A stretch of DNA of 39,918 bases, from the IMG/VR virus record IMGVR_UViG_3300005613_000166, positions 1-39,918 of that record; one strand, written 5' to 3'. Under the pieces are notes generated by a model. That model was not told the DNA's origin and ran no database searches. It saw only the letters and a program-made list of their open reading frames with translations. The DNA comes from a virus. Position numbers and translations under genes: made by a program. The number at the start of each line of letters is the position of its first letter. Positions within the stretch are counted from its first letter, which is position 1. This document shows positions 14,034-24,052 of this stretch, piece after piece.

Positions 14034-16246
14034 TGACGTGTCCTGTAGACGGCCAACTCAAAATAACCGACGCAATTGATGCAACTATTTGGAACCCCGC
14101 CGACACGTCCATCGGCGGAGGAACTGTCACGTTTGAGGCCCACCCCGATTCTGCGGCTTCAAGCAATCAGGTCATGGTCTTGAACGCCCCCGCAATCACA
14201 TCGGGAACACGAGACGAAAGCCGAAAAAGATACCGACTCCGCCGCGCGACATTCGGCGACCAGACAGTCGGCACGCCTACGTATGAAGACAACTTCAGCG
14301 AGCTTCGCGGCTATCACAAGCTGGCCATCAAAACACCGACCGCGAACCCGCCAGCCGACGGAGCGATCCAAGCGTTTTTTGCTGGAGACAACACCGCATC
14401 GGCGGTCTTTAACTTTGGATTCAGACGTAACGGAAGCTCAAGCAATTATCGCGTCACCACGTTTATAGCAGCGGGGAGCGTCAGCACTACCGCAACCGGA
14501 AGCAACATTAGCCTTGACGAAGAGTTCGAGCTTCGGTGGCACTTTAAAGCTTCCACCGGGTCCAATGGTATTCTTCGTGTAGACATCAAGCGGCAGTCCG
14601 ATGAGGACTGGGTAACGGTCATCAACATCACCAATCACGCCGAAGCAAGCGATATCGTGTTTGTGGAGATGCGCTGCCGGGCCGACACGGTGTTCTCTAA
14701 TGGAACCTACGACTTCGGCATTGCTCATGTTGAGATGGGACTTAACACCGATGCAGACTGGGCATCAATCGAAAATGGCTACGAAGACTTTAAGGCCTGC
14801 TGGGTCGAAGCGGCAAAGACCGACCGTGCATCGTTTAAGATCGCAGGCATCAGCCCCGACCGCTACCGATCGGGGACTCATTTCCGCATCAACTACGGCA
14901 CGACCGAATCGCTCGGCACCGCCACAGCACGCACGGCTCTCAAAGCATGGAATCCCGCAGGCGGTGACTACATGGCCCAAGCCGTGGAAGTTACCGCATT
15001 AACCGCAGGCACTCGGTACTATTGGCGAGTTGAGATCGGCACCGACTCGGCAACCACTTTGACAAGTGACATTTTTACTTTTAAGACCTCTGCCGCGTCG
15101 GGATCGTCGCTGACCGCTCACTTTGCTTCTTGCTCCGAAAATGATGGAAAGATGCACCCGCTTCGCGGCTACAAGCTGCTGGCGGACAATATTGATTTGA
15201 CTGATCTTGACTTTTCAGTCCATGCAGGCGATTGGTTCTACGAAGCGTCGCAAGCCGACGACCCAGACCGCTTTGCACCAGAGACAGAGGCCGAATATCG
15301 CGCATTTATGCAGGAAGCGTTTGAAGACCGCTACCGACCGGCATACATGCACAGCACAGTCGTCTACATCCACCCCGGCGATCATGCGGTCTATAACAAC
15401 GCACAAGGCGTCGCGGAAAAAGACGACAACGTGAGCCTCATCAAGAATCACCCCGACGTTGGGAGCAATTACAACCCATCGTCGTCTTCAACATACAAAG
15501 ACGTTTGGGACGCGGCGCTCGGCGTTTGGGATGCGTGGGTCGGTCTGCCTGTATACAACGCGGGGACGGGCTACACCGGCTACATAGACCACGGCAGCGT
15601 CCGCATTATCGCACTAGACAATCTATTGACCGGCGACTTCGACAACACGATATTCTTTGGCACAGCTCAAATCGACTGGCTCAAGGCCCGATGTGCCGAG
15701 GTGCCAGCTAACACCACAATCATTGTCGCAGCCGATACAGCATGGGGTCCGGTCAACGAACAAAACGAGTCGGTGAACGATGTCGCCCCGCTTGAAACTC
15801 AAGGATTTAACGAGTGGGCCGAGACGCCGGGGAACGTCGCTGATGGTGTGAAGATCATTATTATGGAGGGCGATACGCATCGAGGCTGGTGGGTCGGTAA
15901 GGCGTTTTACGACACAGATGGCAACCTCATGACCGACACGAACGTGCTTGCGTTCAACTCGCTGTTTGCACCCATCGGCCAGACAGGAACATTACCCGGT
16001 CCTCCTCGTGTGACGACCGATGAAACCGAGATATCGGCGTTTGACATGGACTGGTTCACGGTCGGCGAGATCAGCGTTACTAGCGGCGGCGTGCTAAACC
16101 TTTCGCAAAACTCAGCCCGCTTGCGTGCGTGGGGAGACGACGCTCAAGAGCTTGATACGTCCATCTCCATACGAGCCACCACCGGCGGCGGACTGCTGCG
16201 GCGTAACCACTACTTCATCGGGCAAGGCATGGGCCTCGGAATTTAA
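14033..16246 (+). CDS. PhoD-like metallophosphoesterase with N-terminal beta domains
   Basis: A 737-residue protein. Residues 1-250 look like a beta-sandwich (LamG/concanavalin-like, ending YDFGIAHVEMGL). Residues about 255-352 resemble the FnIII-like N-domain of PhoD (TALTAGTRYYWRVEIG). The phosphoesterase follows with FASCSEN (364-370), HAGDWFYE (397-404), HPGDHAVYNN (447-456) in place of the usual WDDHE-NN, and EGDTHRGWW (612-620). PhoD enzymes cleave phosphodi- and monoesters with metals at these residues. Flanked by late structural genes, with no signal peptide, it is probably part of the virion and may attack a phosphate-containing surface polymer. It may also be a free enzyme. Confidence 0.8.
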   Translation: MTCPVDGQLKITDAIDATIWNPADTSIGGGTVTFEAHPDSAASSNQVMVLNAPAITSGTRDESRKRYRLRRATFGDQTVGTPTYEDNFSELRGYHKLAIKTPTANPPADGAIQAFFAGDNTASAVFNFGFRRNGSSSNYRVTTFIAAGSVSTTATGSNISLDEEFELRWHFKASTGSNGILRVDIKRQSDEDWVTVINITNHAEASDIVFVEMRCRADTVFSNGTYDFGIAHVEMGLNTDADWASIENGYEDFKACWVEAAKTDRASFKIAGISPDRYRSGTHFRINYGTTESLGTATARTALKAWNPAGGDYMAQAVEVTALTAGTRYYWRVEIGTDSATTLTSDIFTFKTSAASGSSLTAHFASCSENDGKMHPLRGYKLLADNIDLTDLDFSVHAGDWFYEASQADDPDRFAPETEAEYRAFMQEAFEDRYRPAYMHSTVVYIHPGDHAVYNNAQGVAEKDDNVSLIKNHPDVGSNYNPSSSSTYKDVWDAALGVWDAWVGLPVYNAGTGYTGYIDHGSVRIIALDNLLTGDFDNTIFFGTAQIDWLKARCAEVPANTTIIVAADTAWGPVNEQNESVNDVAPLETQGFNEWAETPGNVADGVKIIIMEGDTHRGWWVGKAFYDTDGNLMTDTNVLAFNSLFAPIGQTGTLPGPPRVTTDETEISAFDMDWFTVGEISVTSGGVLNLSQNSARLRAWGDDAQELDTSISIRATTGGGLLRRNHYFIGQGMGLGI

Positions 16247-16263
16247 CTAAAAAGGAAGCAATT

Positions 16264-16605
16264 ATGGCAAACGATCAAAGCGGAATCATTCAAACTTTCA
16301 CCACAGATGTTACCAGTACCCAAAAGTTCCATGTGCCGCGTGGCGGAGTAATTGGGCTGGACCTTGTCCGAACAGCGGGAACAGGCACGATTGCACTGCA
16401 ATTCTCGCTTGACGGAACAACCTATGTTCCTGCGAGAGACGATGAGGGAGCCTTGATATCAGCCTCACTGGACGGCACGACCCAGCATTATTCAAAAAGA
16501 ATTCTTGCTCAAGTAGACACTTACTACCAGCTCGTTTCAACTTCAGTCGTGTCGGGCAGTGGCTCAATTAGTGCTAAACTAACCCGAATCAGAGCCGAGT
16601 TCTGA
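16264..16605 (+). CDS. Hypothetical structural protein, 113 aa
   Basis: ATG 16264 has AAGGA seven bases upstream. The product alternates hydrophobic and polar residues and is rich in Gly, Thr and Ser (TGTIALQFSLDGTTYVPA, ISAKLTRIRAEF), as in small beta-sandwich virion proteins. It lies between the PhoD-like gene and tail tubular protein A. No family is recognised; a minor head-tail or decoration protein is the best guess. Confidence 0.65.
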   Translation: MANDQSGIIQTFTTDVTSTQKFHVPRGGVIGLDLVRTAGTGTIALQFSLDGTTYVPARDDEGALISASLDGTTQHYSKRILAQVDTYYQLVSTSVVSGSGSISAKLTRIRAEF

Positions 16606-16619
16606 GTGAGGAGGCTTAA

Positions 16620-17231
16620 ATGGCCCTTGATACAGAAGTCCAAATATGCAACGCGGCACTGCTGCGAGCTGGAATTACCAAGCGAATCGAAACGCTTACC
16701 GACGATACGCCGGAGGCCGAAGCCTGCAATGCAGAGTACGCTTCGCAGCGTGACTTTCTGCTTGAAGATCACCCTTGGCAGTTTGCCGTTGTATATGAGC
16801 AGTGGGCTGCGTTGTCCGAGTCCCCATCGTGGTACTGGAAATATTTTTACGAGCTTCCCACGGACTTCATGTCAATCCTGAACCTTGAGGAAGAAGGCAT
16901 TCATTACGAAATCACTGGAAACGACAGGCTCGCAACGAATGAAAGCGGACCCCTGAAGGTGCGGTACGTCAAGCGAGTTGAAGACCCCACAAGAATGCCG
17001 CAAATGTTCAAGCAAGCCCTGGCTACAAAGCTTGGAGCCGTTTTAGCCATGAGCCTTACAAAGGACATGGAGCGGGCGGAAGTCTTGGAGAGAAAGTACG
17101 ACCGGCTCGTGGCTGACGCAAGATTTAACGATTCCCAGAGACGGTCTTATCAGCCTCTTGATGCAACTGCATTTATTGATGCCAGAAGAGGTGGCCCAGA
17201 GGTCATTGATTCGGAAGGCAACTTGAATTGA
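16620..17231 (+). CDS. Tail tubular protein A (head-tail gatekeeper), T7 gp11 type
   Basis: The 203-residue product matches the usual length of gp11-type adaptors (about 196). Family features are the start EVQICNAALLRAGI, the RDFLLEDHPWQFAV motif (a hallmark near residues 47-60), YELPTDFMSI and the C-terminal helices KQALATKLGAVLAMSLTK. It forms a twelve-subunit ring between portal and nozzle. GAGGAGG lies five bases before the ATG. It is followed immediately by the nozzle gene, as in T7. Confidence 0.9.
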   Translation: MALDTEVQICNAALLRAGITKRIETLTDDTPEAEACNAEYASQRDFLLEDHPWQFAVVYEQWAALSESPSWYWKYFYELPTDFMSILNLEEEGIHYEITGNDRLATNESGPLKVRYVKRVEDPTRMPQMFKQALATKLGAVLAMSLTKDMERAEVLERKYDRLVADARFNDSQRRSYQPLDATAFIDARRGGPEVIDSEGNLN

Positions 17232-17238
17232 GGACCAG

Positions 17239-20148
17239 ATGCCACGAGCAACGCACGTTCAAACTAATTTCACTGCTGGCGAAATCAGCCCGAGGCTCCT
17301 TGGCCGTTCGGACCTGAATCGCTATCAGAATGGTCTTGAAAAGGCTGAGAACGCAATCATCTACCCCCACGGAATGATTGCCCGAAGACCTGGAACAAAG
17401 TTTGTCGGGTTTACCAAGAACAACGGCGTCTCAAGGCTTATCCCATTTGAATACAACGACGACCAGGCTTACGTTATTGAGTTCGGAAACGAATACCTTC
17501 GCTTTTTCCGTGATGGAATTCCAATCACAAGAAGCATTTCAATAACGACAGCTTCCTGGTCAGCAGAGCTGGCTACCTACACCTCTACCGCCCACGGCCT
17601 TGCGGTTGGAGACTATGTCTCCGTCAGCGGGGTGGACCCGGTTGGATACAATGCGCAAGGAACAGTGGTGTCCGTTCCTGGGGCAAACCAGTTCACGCTT
17701 CGCGTTTTGACAAACCCTGGGAGCTATGTGTCTGGCGGCTCTGCCGCTGTCCCGTATGAACTGGCGTCTCCATGGACTTCCGCCGAACTGGCTGACATCA
17801 ACTACACCCAGTCGGCAGATGTCCTGTACGTGATGCACCCAAACTTTGCCCCAAGAAGGATCACACGAATCGGAGCTGATGTATTTTCGATCTCGACGTT
17901 TGAAATTAAAAACGGCCCATTTGAGCCTTTGTCGCAGACAGCAAAGATCAGGGTGTCCGTAACAGGGCATGACGCGACCGCCGTGGACAGCAGCTACATT
18001 ACGTGGGGCGGATCGGCCCAGGATTGGGCGGGGGACGAGGCTGGGGAGCACCTTTCGATCAAGGTGACAGACGGAAGTTTTTCGTTTGAGCACGGAACCG
18101 GCGTTGATGGGCCTAGCATTGGCCGTCTGATCAAATTTAAGAAAGGGGTCAACCCTTTCAAGGTTGGGCTTATCTATCAGACCATCAGTAATTCGCAGGC
18201 CTATATCTTGGTTCTCAGCAAGGGGCAGGCTATCACGACTTTTGTTGACTACGACCCTTCAACCGACGACACGGCAGAATGGTATCTGGGCGATTTCTAC
18301 GGATCGTTTAGCGACACAACCCACACCCGGGTCGAGGCTACAAACCTCTCCTTCAGCAGCCCGACCGTGACAATAACCACTGCAAGAAAGCATACGGTTG
18401 AAGTTGGAGACTCGATTACGCTGCAAGGCTCTGAGTCCACGACGGATATCAACGGGGTCTACACCGTGACAGGCACGCCATCGACGACGACGATTGAGGT
18501 CACCGCATCCGACCCGGGAACGGTAGCTTCAAGCGGAACCGTCATTATGCCCGCGTTTCTCTCCAACGATGCCCAGGAAGGGACGCCGGTTTCAATGAAC
18601 CAGCCGAAGGTCCCGTCATTCTTTCAACAAAGACTGTGGCTTGGCGGAACAACAAACAATGTGAACAGAATTTACGCTTCAGTCACAGGCGACTTTAACA
18701 ATTTTCAGGAGGCAGACCTGGATTCTTCTTATGAAACGCTGGACACAGACAGCCTGAACATCACGATTGACGATGACAGGGTCAATGTGATCCGATGGAT
18801 GAGGTCCGTTGCTCAGGGCCTTATTGTTGGGACCAATGGGGCTGAGTACACCATAGGCGGTGCTACAACTGGTTCCGTGGTTACGCCAAGCAGCGTCAGG
18901 GCTTTGAGGCAGACCGAGTATGGGTCGAAAGCCGGCGTAGAAGCCGAGCTTGTAGGCCGCTCGTTACTGTTTGCACACCGATCGGGAACTCGCCTGATTG
19001 AGCTTGCCTACAGCTTCGAAGCGGATCAGCAGGTTGGAACCGACATGAGTATTGTCAGCGAGCACTTGCTGAAGCCAGGCATTAAAGCGATGTCTTACCA
19101 GGAAGTGCCGGTCCAGACGATGTGGATTGTCCTGGACAATGGAGACGTGATTGGCTTTGTCTTTGAAAAGGAGCAGGACGTTTTGGGCTGGACCAAATGC
19201 AACTTCGGCAACAACGGGCTTGCCGAGTCTGTTGCTGTTATTCCTGAAACAGACGAAGATGCTCCGTGGTTCATCGTTAATCGCGGTGGAGTGCGAACTA
19301 TTGAAGTGATGCAGCCGCCGTTTGACGTTGATACGGAGCAGGTTGATGCGTGGTACGTGGACGCTGGACTGCGATTCGACGCCCGCAACACTGATTCTCT
19401 TGCGCTATTAAAATTCAACGCAACTTCATACGGAACCGGGAGCACAGGAACGCTCAGTGCGTCTGGAACGCTAGGCGGAGCAGCCTTCGAGCCTTTTGCC
19501 GGCGACTCGACAGACCTCGGTGAACGCTTCAGAATGTGGGATGCGGCTGGTAACTACTACGACCTTGAGATCACCGTGGACGACTCGGCCACTTCCTGCA
19601 CCGCCAGGGTAATTACATCTGGGTTTCCCGCCGAGCTTCAAAACACAAACACGTCCAGTTGGGCCGATTTGGTTAGCTCGATCACCGGATTCGATCATTT
19701 GGACGGGGAGGTTGTTAAGGTCTTTGCCGATGGCGGACACCATGAAGATGCCACCATCTCTGCGACCGGAACCCTCACGCTTAACGGGCAATATGCCGAG
19801 GTGGTCGCTGGATACGGGTACACAACGACAATCAAGAGCGTCCCGATCAGGGTCTTGCAGTATTTCACGGAAACAAGGGGCAAGTACAAGTCGCTATACA
19901 ACGCTGAGCTAAGGCTCTGGAAATCACTCGGCGGAAGCATTGACTTCAACGACCAGGACACGCAGATAGAGTACCGGCAAAGGAACGCCGCTCTGGGGCT
20001 GCCACCGGCCTTCTACAGCGGTCTGATTGAAGAAAGCCCTAGAAGCTCTTATGACGGAGAGGCCTTTCTCAGGGTCACTACGGACGCCCCAATGCCATTT
20101 AACATCCTCTCAATTGTGTACGAGATTGACATCAATGCCGCAATTTAA
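17239..20148 (+). CDS. Tail tubular protein B (nozzle), T7 gp12 type
   Basis: A 969-residue protein beginning with the nozzle/stabilisation-protein pattern (NFTAGEISPRLLGRSDLNRYQNGLE cut into conserved blocks; IIYPHGMIARRPGTKF). It forms the six-subunit nozzle through which DNA leaves. It is longer than T7 gp12 (about 790), with an added beta-rich part at about 115-180 and 380-460 containing two similar Thr/Val-rich segments (TAHGLAVGDYVSVSG and ARKHTVEVGDSITLQG). Those look like repeated small domains. TGAGGA precedes the ATG. The stop overlaps the next start by 14 bases. Confidence 0.9.
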   Translation: MPRATHVQTNFTAGEISPRLLGRSDLNRYQNGLEKAENAIIYPHGMIARRPGTKFVGFTKNNGVSRLIPFEYNDDQAYVIEFGNEYLRFFRDGIPITRSISITTASWSAELATYTSTAHGLAVGDYVSVSGVDPVGYNAQGTVVSVPGANQFTLRVLTNPGSYVSGGSAAVPYELASPWTSAELADINYTQSADVLYVMHPNFAPRRITRIGADVFSISTFEIKNGPFEPLSQTAKIRVSVTGHDATAVDSSYITWGGSAQDWAGDEAGEHLSIKVTDGSFSFEHGTGVDGPSIGRLIKFKKGVNPFKVGLIYQTISNSQAYILVLSKGQAITTFVDYDPSTDDTAEWYLGDFYGSFSDTTHTRVEATNLSFSSPTVTITTARKHTVEVGDSITLQGSESTTDINGVYTVTGTPSTTTIEVTASDPGTVASSGTVIMPAFLSNDAQEGTPVSMNQPKVPSFFQQRLWLGGTTNNVNRIYASVTGDFNNFQEADLDSSYETLDTDSLNITIDDDRVNVIRWMRSVAQGLIVGTNGAEYTIGGATTGSVVTPSSVRALRQTEYGSKAGVEAELVGRSLLFAHRSGTRLIELAYSFEADQQVGTDMSIVSEHLLKPGIKAMSYQEVPVQTMWIVLDNGDVIGFVFEKEQDVLGWTKCNFGNNGLAESVAVIPETDEDAPWFIVNRGGVRTIEVMQPPFDVDTEQVDAWYVDAGLRFDARNTDSLALLKFNATSYGTGSTGTLSASGTLGGAAFEPFAGDSTDLGERFRMWDAAGNYYDLEITVDDSATSCTARVITSGFPAELQNTNTSSWADLVSSITGFDHLDGEVVKVFADGGHHEDATISATGTLTLNGQYAEVVAGYGYTTTIKSVPIRVLQYFTETRGKYKSLYNAELRLWKSLGGSIDFNDQDTQIEYRQRNAALGLPPAFYSGLIEESPRSSYDGEAFLRVTTDAPMPFNILSIVYEIDINAAI

Positions 20149-20584
20149 TGTTTCCACATTCAAGCCCGGCGATCTTTCCGTCTTTGAGCCGCAAGAGTCA
20201 CAGGCCAGTGAACTTGACGTTATCGAGAAGGTCGATTGGGGTAACTACTGGAAGAGTGGGTTCGCCTTAACCGGGTGGATGGGTGAAACTCCAATCGCTT
20301 TTGGTGGAATTGTGGAAGTTCACCCGGGCATAGGCGAGTGCTGGCTTTTTATATCAAGACACGCTTCGCACAGGGAAATGATTTATTTGGTCAAAGGATT
20401 CAAAAGATTGCTTCAATGCGAGCTTTCCACCGGTTATCATCGCGTTCAAATGTACGCGAGAGCGGACTTCAAGCCAGCCGTAAGGATGGCAAAGCTGATC
20501 GGAATGAAGCAGGAAGGGTTTTTAGAGCATTACCCTCGCAAAGGCATCCACAGCTTCCTTTTTGGAAGGACCAGAAATGATTAG
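20135..20584 (+). CDS. Internal virion protein A, gp13-like GNAT fold
   Basis: A 149-residue protein from ATG 20135. Its pattern fits the GNAT acetyltransferase fold: WKSGFALTGWMGETPIAFGGI, ECWLFISRHASHREM, RMAKLIGMKQEGFLEHYP. T7 gp13-type proteins of the same position and size share this fold and help assemble or eject the inner core. An active acetyltransferase is possible, but the acetyl-CoA loop (Q/RxxGxG/A) is not clear, favouring a structural role. It overlaps the nozzle gene by 14 bases and the next gene by eight. Confidence 0.75.
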   Translation: MPQFNVSTFKPGDLSVFEPQESQASELDVIEKVDWGNYWKSGFALTGWMGETPIAFGGIVEVHPGIGECWLFISRHASHREMIYLVKGFKRLLQCELSTGYHRVQMYARADFKPAVRMAKLIGMKQEGFLEHYPRKGIHSFLFGRTRND

Positions 20585-21032
20585 CAGTGTAGCCAGCAGC
20601 ACACTTTTTACTCTTGCGTCAGTTGTCGGTGCAGTTGGCACAGGCATCTCGGCACTTTCTGCCTATCAAAGCTCGAAGGCACAGGCAGCAGCCGAGAGCA
20701 TGAACGCCAGAATTGCAATTCAAAATGCAGAGCTGGAAGCCGACCGAAGCCGACGCAATGCAATGCGTGAGAGGGCCTCGGCAACCGCTTCCTTTGGGGC
20801 CAGCGGAATCCTAGTCAACAGCGGATCGAATCTGTCGGTCTTGCAGGATATGGCTGCACAGCAAGCAGAGAACGAGCTCAACATTCTCTATGGCGGGCAA
20901 GTAAACAGTGCCAACGCAAGGAATAGGTCAACGGCCTATAGCAGCCAGGCGACCGGGTCTCTAATTGGCGGGGCCGCTAAAGCCGGAGCAGGCCTCCTTG
21001 GCGATGCTTACACATACAGCCGCAGGTTTTAA
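20577..21032 (+). CDS. Internal virion protein B, T7 gp14-like
   Basis: A 151-residue protein with the typical composition of gp14-type ejection proteins. A hydrophobic Ala/Ser/Gly start (LFTLASVVGAVGTGISALSAY) is followed by long Ala/Gln/Arg helices (NAMRERASATASFGASGI) and a Gly/Ala-rich hydrophobic end (GSLIGGAAKAGAGLLGD). These proteins leave the virion first and enter the host outer membrane. It sits between gp13-like and gp15-like genes as in T7. Confidence 0.82.
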   Translation: MISSVASSTLFTLASVVGAVGTGISALSAYQSSKAQAAAESMNARIAIQNAELEADRSRRNAMRERASATASFGASGILVNSGSNLSVLQDMAAQQAENELNILYGGQVNSANARNRSTAYSSQATGSLIGGAAKAGAGLLGDAYTYSRRF

Positions 21033-21034
21033 TT

Positions 21035-24000
21035 ATGAGCAGAATCAACACCCGAATCTTACAAGTTCCCGCGACGACAAGCGGCCAGATTGACGCCAGG
21101 GCGATAGGCTCTTTTTCCGCACCTATGGAAGCGGCTGGCAATGCACTTGCCGGGATGGGTGATCTAGGCAAACAAATTGCTCTTAAAAAGCAGGCTCTTG
21201 ATGACGACTTGATTTCAGGCGAAATTTTGTCGGAAGCTAGCATGGCAACTCAAAGAGCCGAGGCTGGAATCGCTCAGGCAAAAAGCATTGAAGAAATCGA
21301 AGGCATTCAAAGAGCATTGGATGAGGATTTCAAAAGCCTGAGTTCTCGCGTGGATCAAGTGGGCAGCGACGAGATGAAGCAGAGCCTCAACAGGAACCTG
21401 ACTGTGAGTGGCGGCATGGCTGCGATTAAAACTCAGACTGCTTTGGGTGCAATCAAAACAGCGATGTCTCAGGCCGACGATCAGAAGATCGCGGAGCAAG
21501 CTGCAAGAGAAGGCCTTCAGACTGGAGACATGGAATCTTCGGTTGCAAAGGTGAGAGCGATTGTTGAATCAAAAATGGGAACAACCTACCCAGAATGGGA
21601 GGACCCGGACAAAATCGTTCGCTCTTACATGAACGACGGTGTTTATTCGAGCTGGAAGCTTCGTGTTGATGAAGGAAAAGCGACCAAAGAAGCTGTCCTG
21701 AGCGATACCATCCTGACTCCAAGGCAGCAGGAAGAGCTTATCTCAGACATCGAATCTACTCAGCTTCGCAAGAAAAATGAGTCCGAGCGGGAAGCCGCGA
21801 TCGCAAACCAGAAATTCAGAGCGGAGATGGAAACTGCTGCGTTTGTTAATGGCAAAGAGCCAAGCCCGCTGGAGTCGATGGCAAGCGTCAAGTCCAGAAT
21901 TGAAGAGCAATTCAAGGACGACCCAGCTATGGCTCAGGCTGAATGGTACGCTTATGTACAACGTATGCTGTCGAGCTACTCCAGGTCCATTTCAATTAAC
22001 GGTGATGGCGGCCCCTATGTCGATGAGGAAATTGGCAAGCTTGACGAAGCGATTGCCGCCGAAAGCGATCAAGCTGTCCGGGATTTCCTGAAAGAAGCGA
22101 GGCAAGAGCTTGAAAACGATATCAAGCAAAAAGCCTCAATCTCGGAAGCGGATCAGGAAAAGCTTTTCCAGCAGAACTTTGAAAGCGTTGTCGAGAGGAT
22201 TCTTTCCGTTGACAATGCTGGCGGCAAAATAAATGGCAAGCTTTTGACTCCAGATCAGTACGAACAGTTCCTGATGAAAGAGGCCGGGATTCTAAACAAA
22301 ACAAAGACTGAGGCCTATAGCTCTAAGCCTGGCATGACTGGCCTTAACTACGAAAAGACCATTGATGCGATCAAAAGAGCCAAGTTTGATTTTATTCAAA
22401 AGCACTACAAGTCAAACGCTCAAGACCAAATCAACCGAGCCAGGGCTGGCAGCGTAAAGGATTTGTACGCACTTGAAGGCCGGGCTTTCTCGATGGCAAG
22501 GGGTCCGGAAGACATGGAGGCGTTTGCTTCCTACTTGAGAGGCGAGGAAGTAGACCCGGACCAGGCGGAAATGTTCTCCGGCATTGTTGATGCGATGGCG
22601 ATGACTGGACAGGTTGGCCCGTATGTTCAGAAATTTTTCCTGGGAGCGGAGGACCTTCAGGAGTCAGCAGAGCTGTGGATGGGACCAAACGGAAAGGGCA
22701 TCCCCAATTTCAACACCGAAAATATGTCTGCTTACGAAAAGCGGCGAGCATTTGCCTTCATGAATTACGTAGCGAGGCGGAGAGGCAATGAGACGAAAGA
22801 GCAAGCGGCCGAGTCTTTTGTCGGCATGGCGAGGACCAGCGATGAAGAACTCCAGGAAATAGAGAGGCAAATAGGCAAAGAGAACCTTGATCTCTTTATT
22901 CAAAACACCCGGCAGTACAGGTGGCGGCTTCTCTCTGGAGAAGAAAAAAGCACGATGGACTTCGACAAGGGTGCGGAGTTTGCGATTCAAACGGACCTGG
23001 TTGGCGAGCTTAAAAGAAGGAATCATCCCGATCCAGAGAGCCGTGCAAAAGAACTCATTATGGAGCAAATGGACAATCAGATTGAAATGATTGCGGCGGG
23101 AATTGCAACGCGAGAAGGCTTGCTACAGGGGTTTCTGCAAGAAGACCCAGGCGATATCAACTCGGAAATAATGAAAAGCGTTTTCTCAAGAGCAGTTGAA
23201 ACAGCAATGTTTCACGAAGGCGAGACTTGGCTTTCTCCGAGTCGCCCAGGACAAAAAAGCGTTCAACCCTACTCTCCGGAGCGAGCCTTTAACGTTCAAC
23301 ATCCTTACTCCGGAGGATTTACCGGATGGCTGACAAACAGCCAGCCTAAGAGGGCTTTCCGTAGAGCATCTTCCTACACGCCAATGATGGCAACTCTTTC
23401 TGACGCAATGGCGGAACAGCTTGGAGATATTCTTAATGATGATGCCAGGTGGCTTAAAGAGATTGAAAGCAAGAACCCGGACGCAAAGCATCTTCGCAAA
23501 GTTCTCCAGGATGCCCAAGGCGTCAAAAGATTGTCTGGAGAAAAAGGCACTGCGGCTGAATTTATCAATTCCAACCTCGACAAGATTTCAAGCGATAACA
23601 AGGAATGGTTTTTGAAGCAGTCCTGGAGAGAAATGGATTTGCAAACGACCAACCAGAGCATCTGGGACAAGCCTGTTTTTCAAGACCCGCGAGCTCTCGA
23701 CAGGCTCTTGAAGTCAAACGTTCTCTCAGTGACGAAAGGCGAGCGGCTTAACGATGAAGAACTCAGGGAACTGAATCGAAGAAGGGCTCGGCTTGCTGCC
23801 GCTGGATACAACACGCCCCCAATTCACGAAGCTTACAAAACGCGGTTTACCATCAATGACAGCCAGGGCAATGCGATTTATTCAGTTGAAACTTACGTTT
23901 TGCCTGAGTATGGGCTGTATGATGTCATTGCGACAGAGGAATCCCTGGGGCAGCTTCGGGCAGAAGGCAAGTCGATTTATGAATCCGAAGAAGCCAAAAG

Positions 24001-24052
24001 CCCCACGAGCCAAAGTGCAATCGTCGATCTTTTTTTAACGGGTAACCAATGA
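21035..24052 (+). CDS. Internal virion protein C, gp15-like ejection protein
   Basis: A 1005-residue, almost fully helical, charged protein without signal or membrane segment, located where T7 has gp15 (747 residues). Repeated amphipathic helices (EILSEASMATQRAEAGIA, QRALDEDFKSLSSRVDQV) suit the inner-core protein that forms the periplasmic part of the DNA ejection channel. Size is larger than T7's. No enzymatic motif was noticed. The identification rests on position, length and helical composition. The stop overlaps the next ATG (ATGA). Confidence 0.78.
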   Translation: MSRINTRILQVPATTSGQIDARAIGSFSAPMEAAGNALAGMGDLGKQIALKKQALDDDLISGEILSEASMATQRAEAGIAQAKSIEEIEGIQRALDEDFKSLSSRVDQVGSDEMKQSLNRNLTVSGGMAAIKTQTALGAIKTAMSQADDQKIAEQAAREGLQTGDMESSVAKVRAIVESKMGTTYPEWEDPDKIVRSYMNDGVYSSWKLRVDEGKATKEAVLSDTILTPRQQEELISDIESTQLRKKNESEREAAIANQKFRAEMETAAFVNGKEPSPLESMASVKSRIEEQFKDDPAMAQAEWYAYVQRMLSSYSRSISINGDGGPYVDEEIGKLDEAIAAESDQAVRDFLKEARQELENDIKQKASISEADQEKLFQQNFESVVERILSVDNAGGKINGKLLTPDQYEQFLMKEAGILNKTKTEAYSSKPGMTGLNYEKTIDAIKRAKFDFIQKHYKSNAQDQINRARAGSVKDLYALEGRAFSMARGPEDMEAFASYLRGEEVDPDQAEMFSGIVDAMAMTGQVGPYVQKFFLGAEDLQESAELWMGPNGKGIPNFNTENMSAYEKRRAFAFMNYVARRRGNETKEQAAESFVGMARTSDEELQEIERQIGKENLDLFIQNTRQYRWRLLSGEEKSTMDFDKGAEFAIQTDLVGELKRRNHPDPESRAKELIMEQMDNQIEMIAAGIATREGLLQGFLQEDPGDINSEIMKSVFSRAVETAMFHEGETWLSPSRPGQKSVQPYSPERAFNVQHPYSGGFTGWLTNSQPKRAFRRASSYTPMMATLSDAMAEQLGDILNDDARWLKEIESKNPDAKHLRKVLQDAQGVKRLSGEKGTAAEFINSNLDKISSDNKEWFLKQSWREMDLQTTNQSIWDKPVFQDPRALDRLLKSNVLSVTKGERLNDEELRELNRRRARLAAAGYNTPPIHEAYKTRFTINDSQGNAIYSVETYVLPEYGLYDVIATEESLGQLRAEGKSIYESEEAKSPTSQSAIVDLFLTGNQ

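Noticed and set aside
20135-20584. GNAT-like protein considered as an active acetyltransferase
   Set aside because: The acetyl-CoA-binding loop is not clear and the gene is in the gp13 place, so a virion role is preferred.
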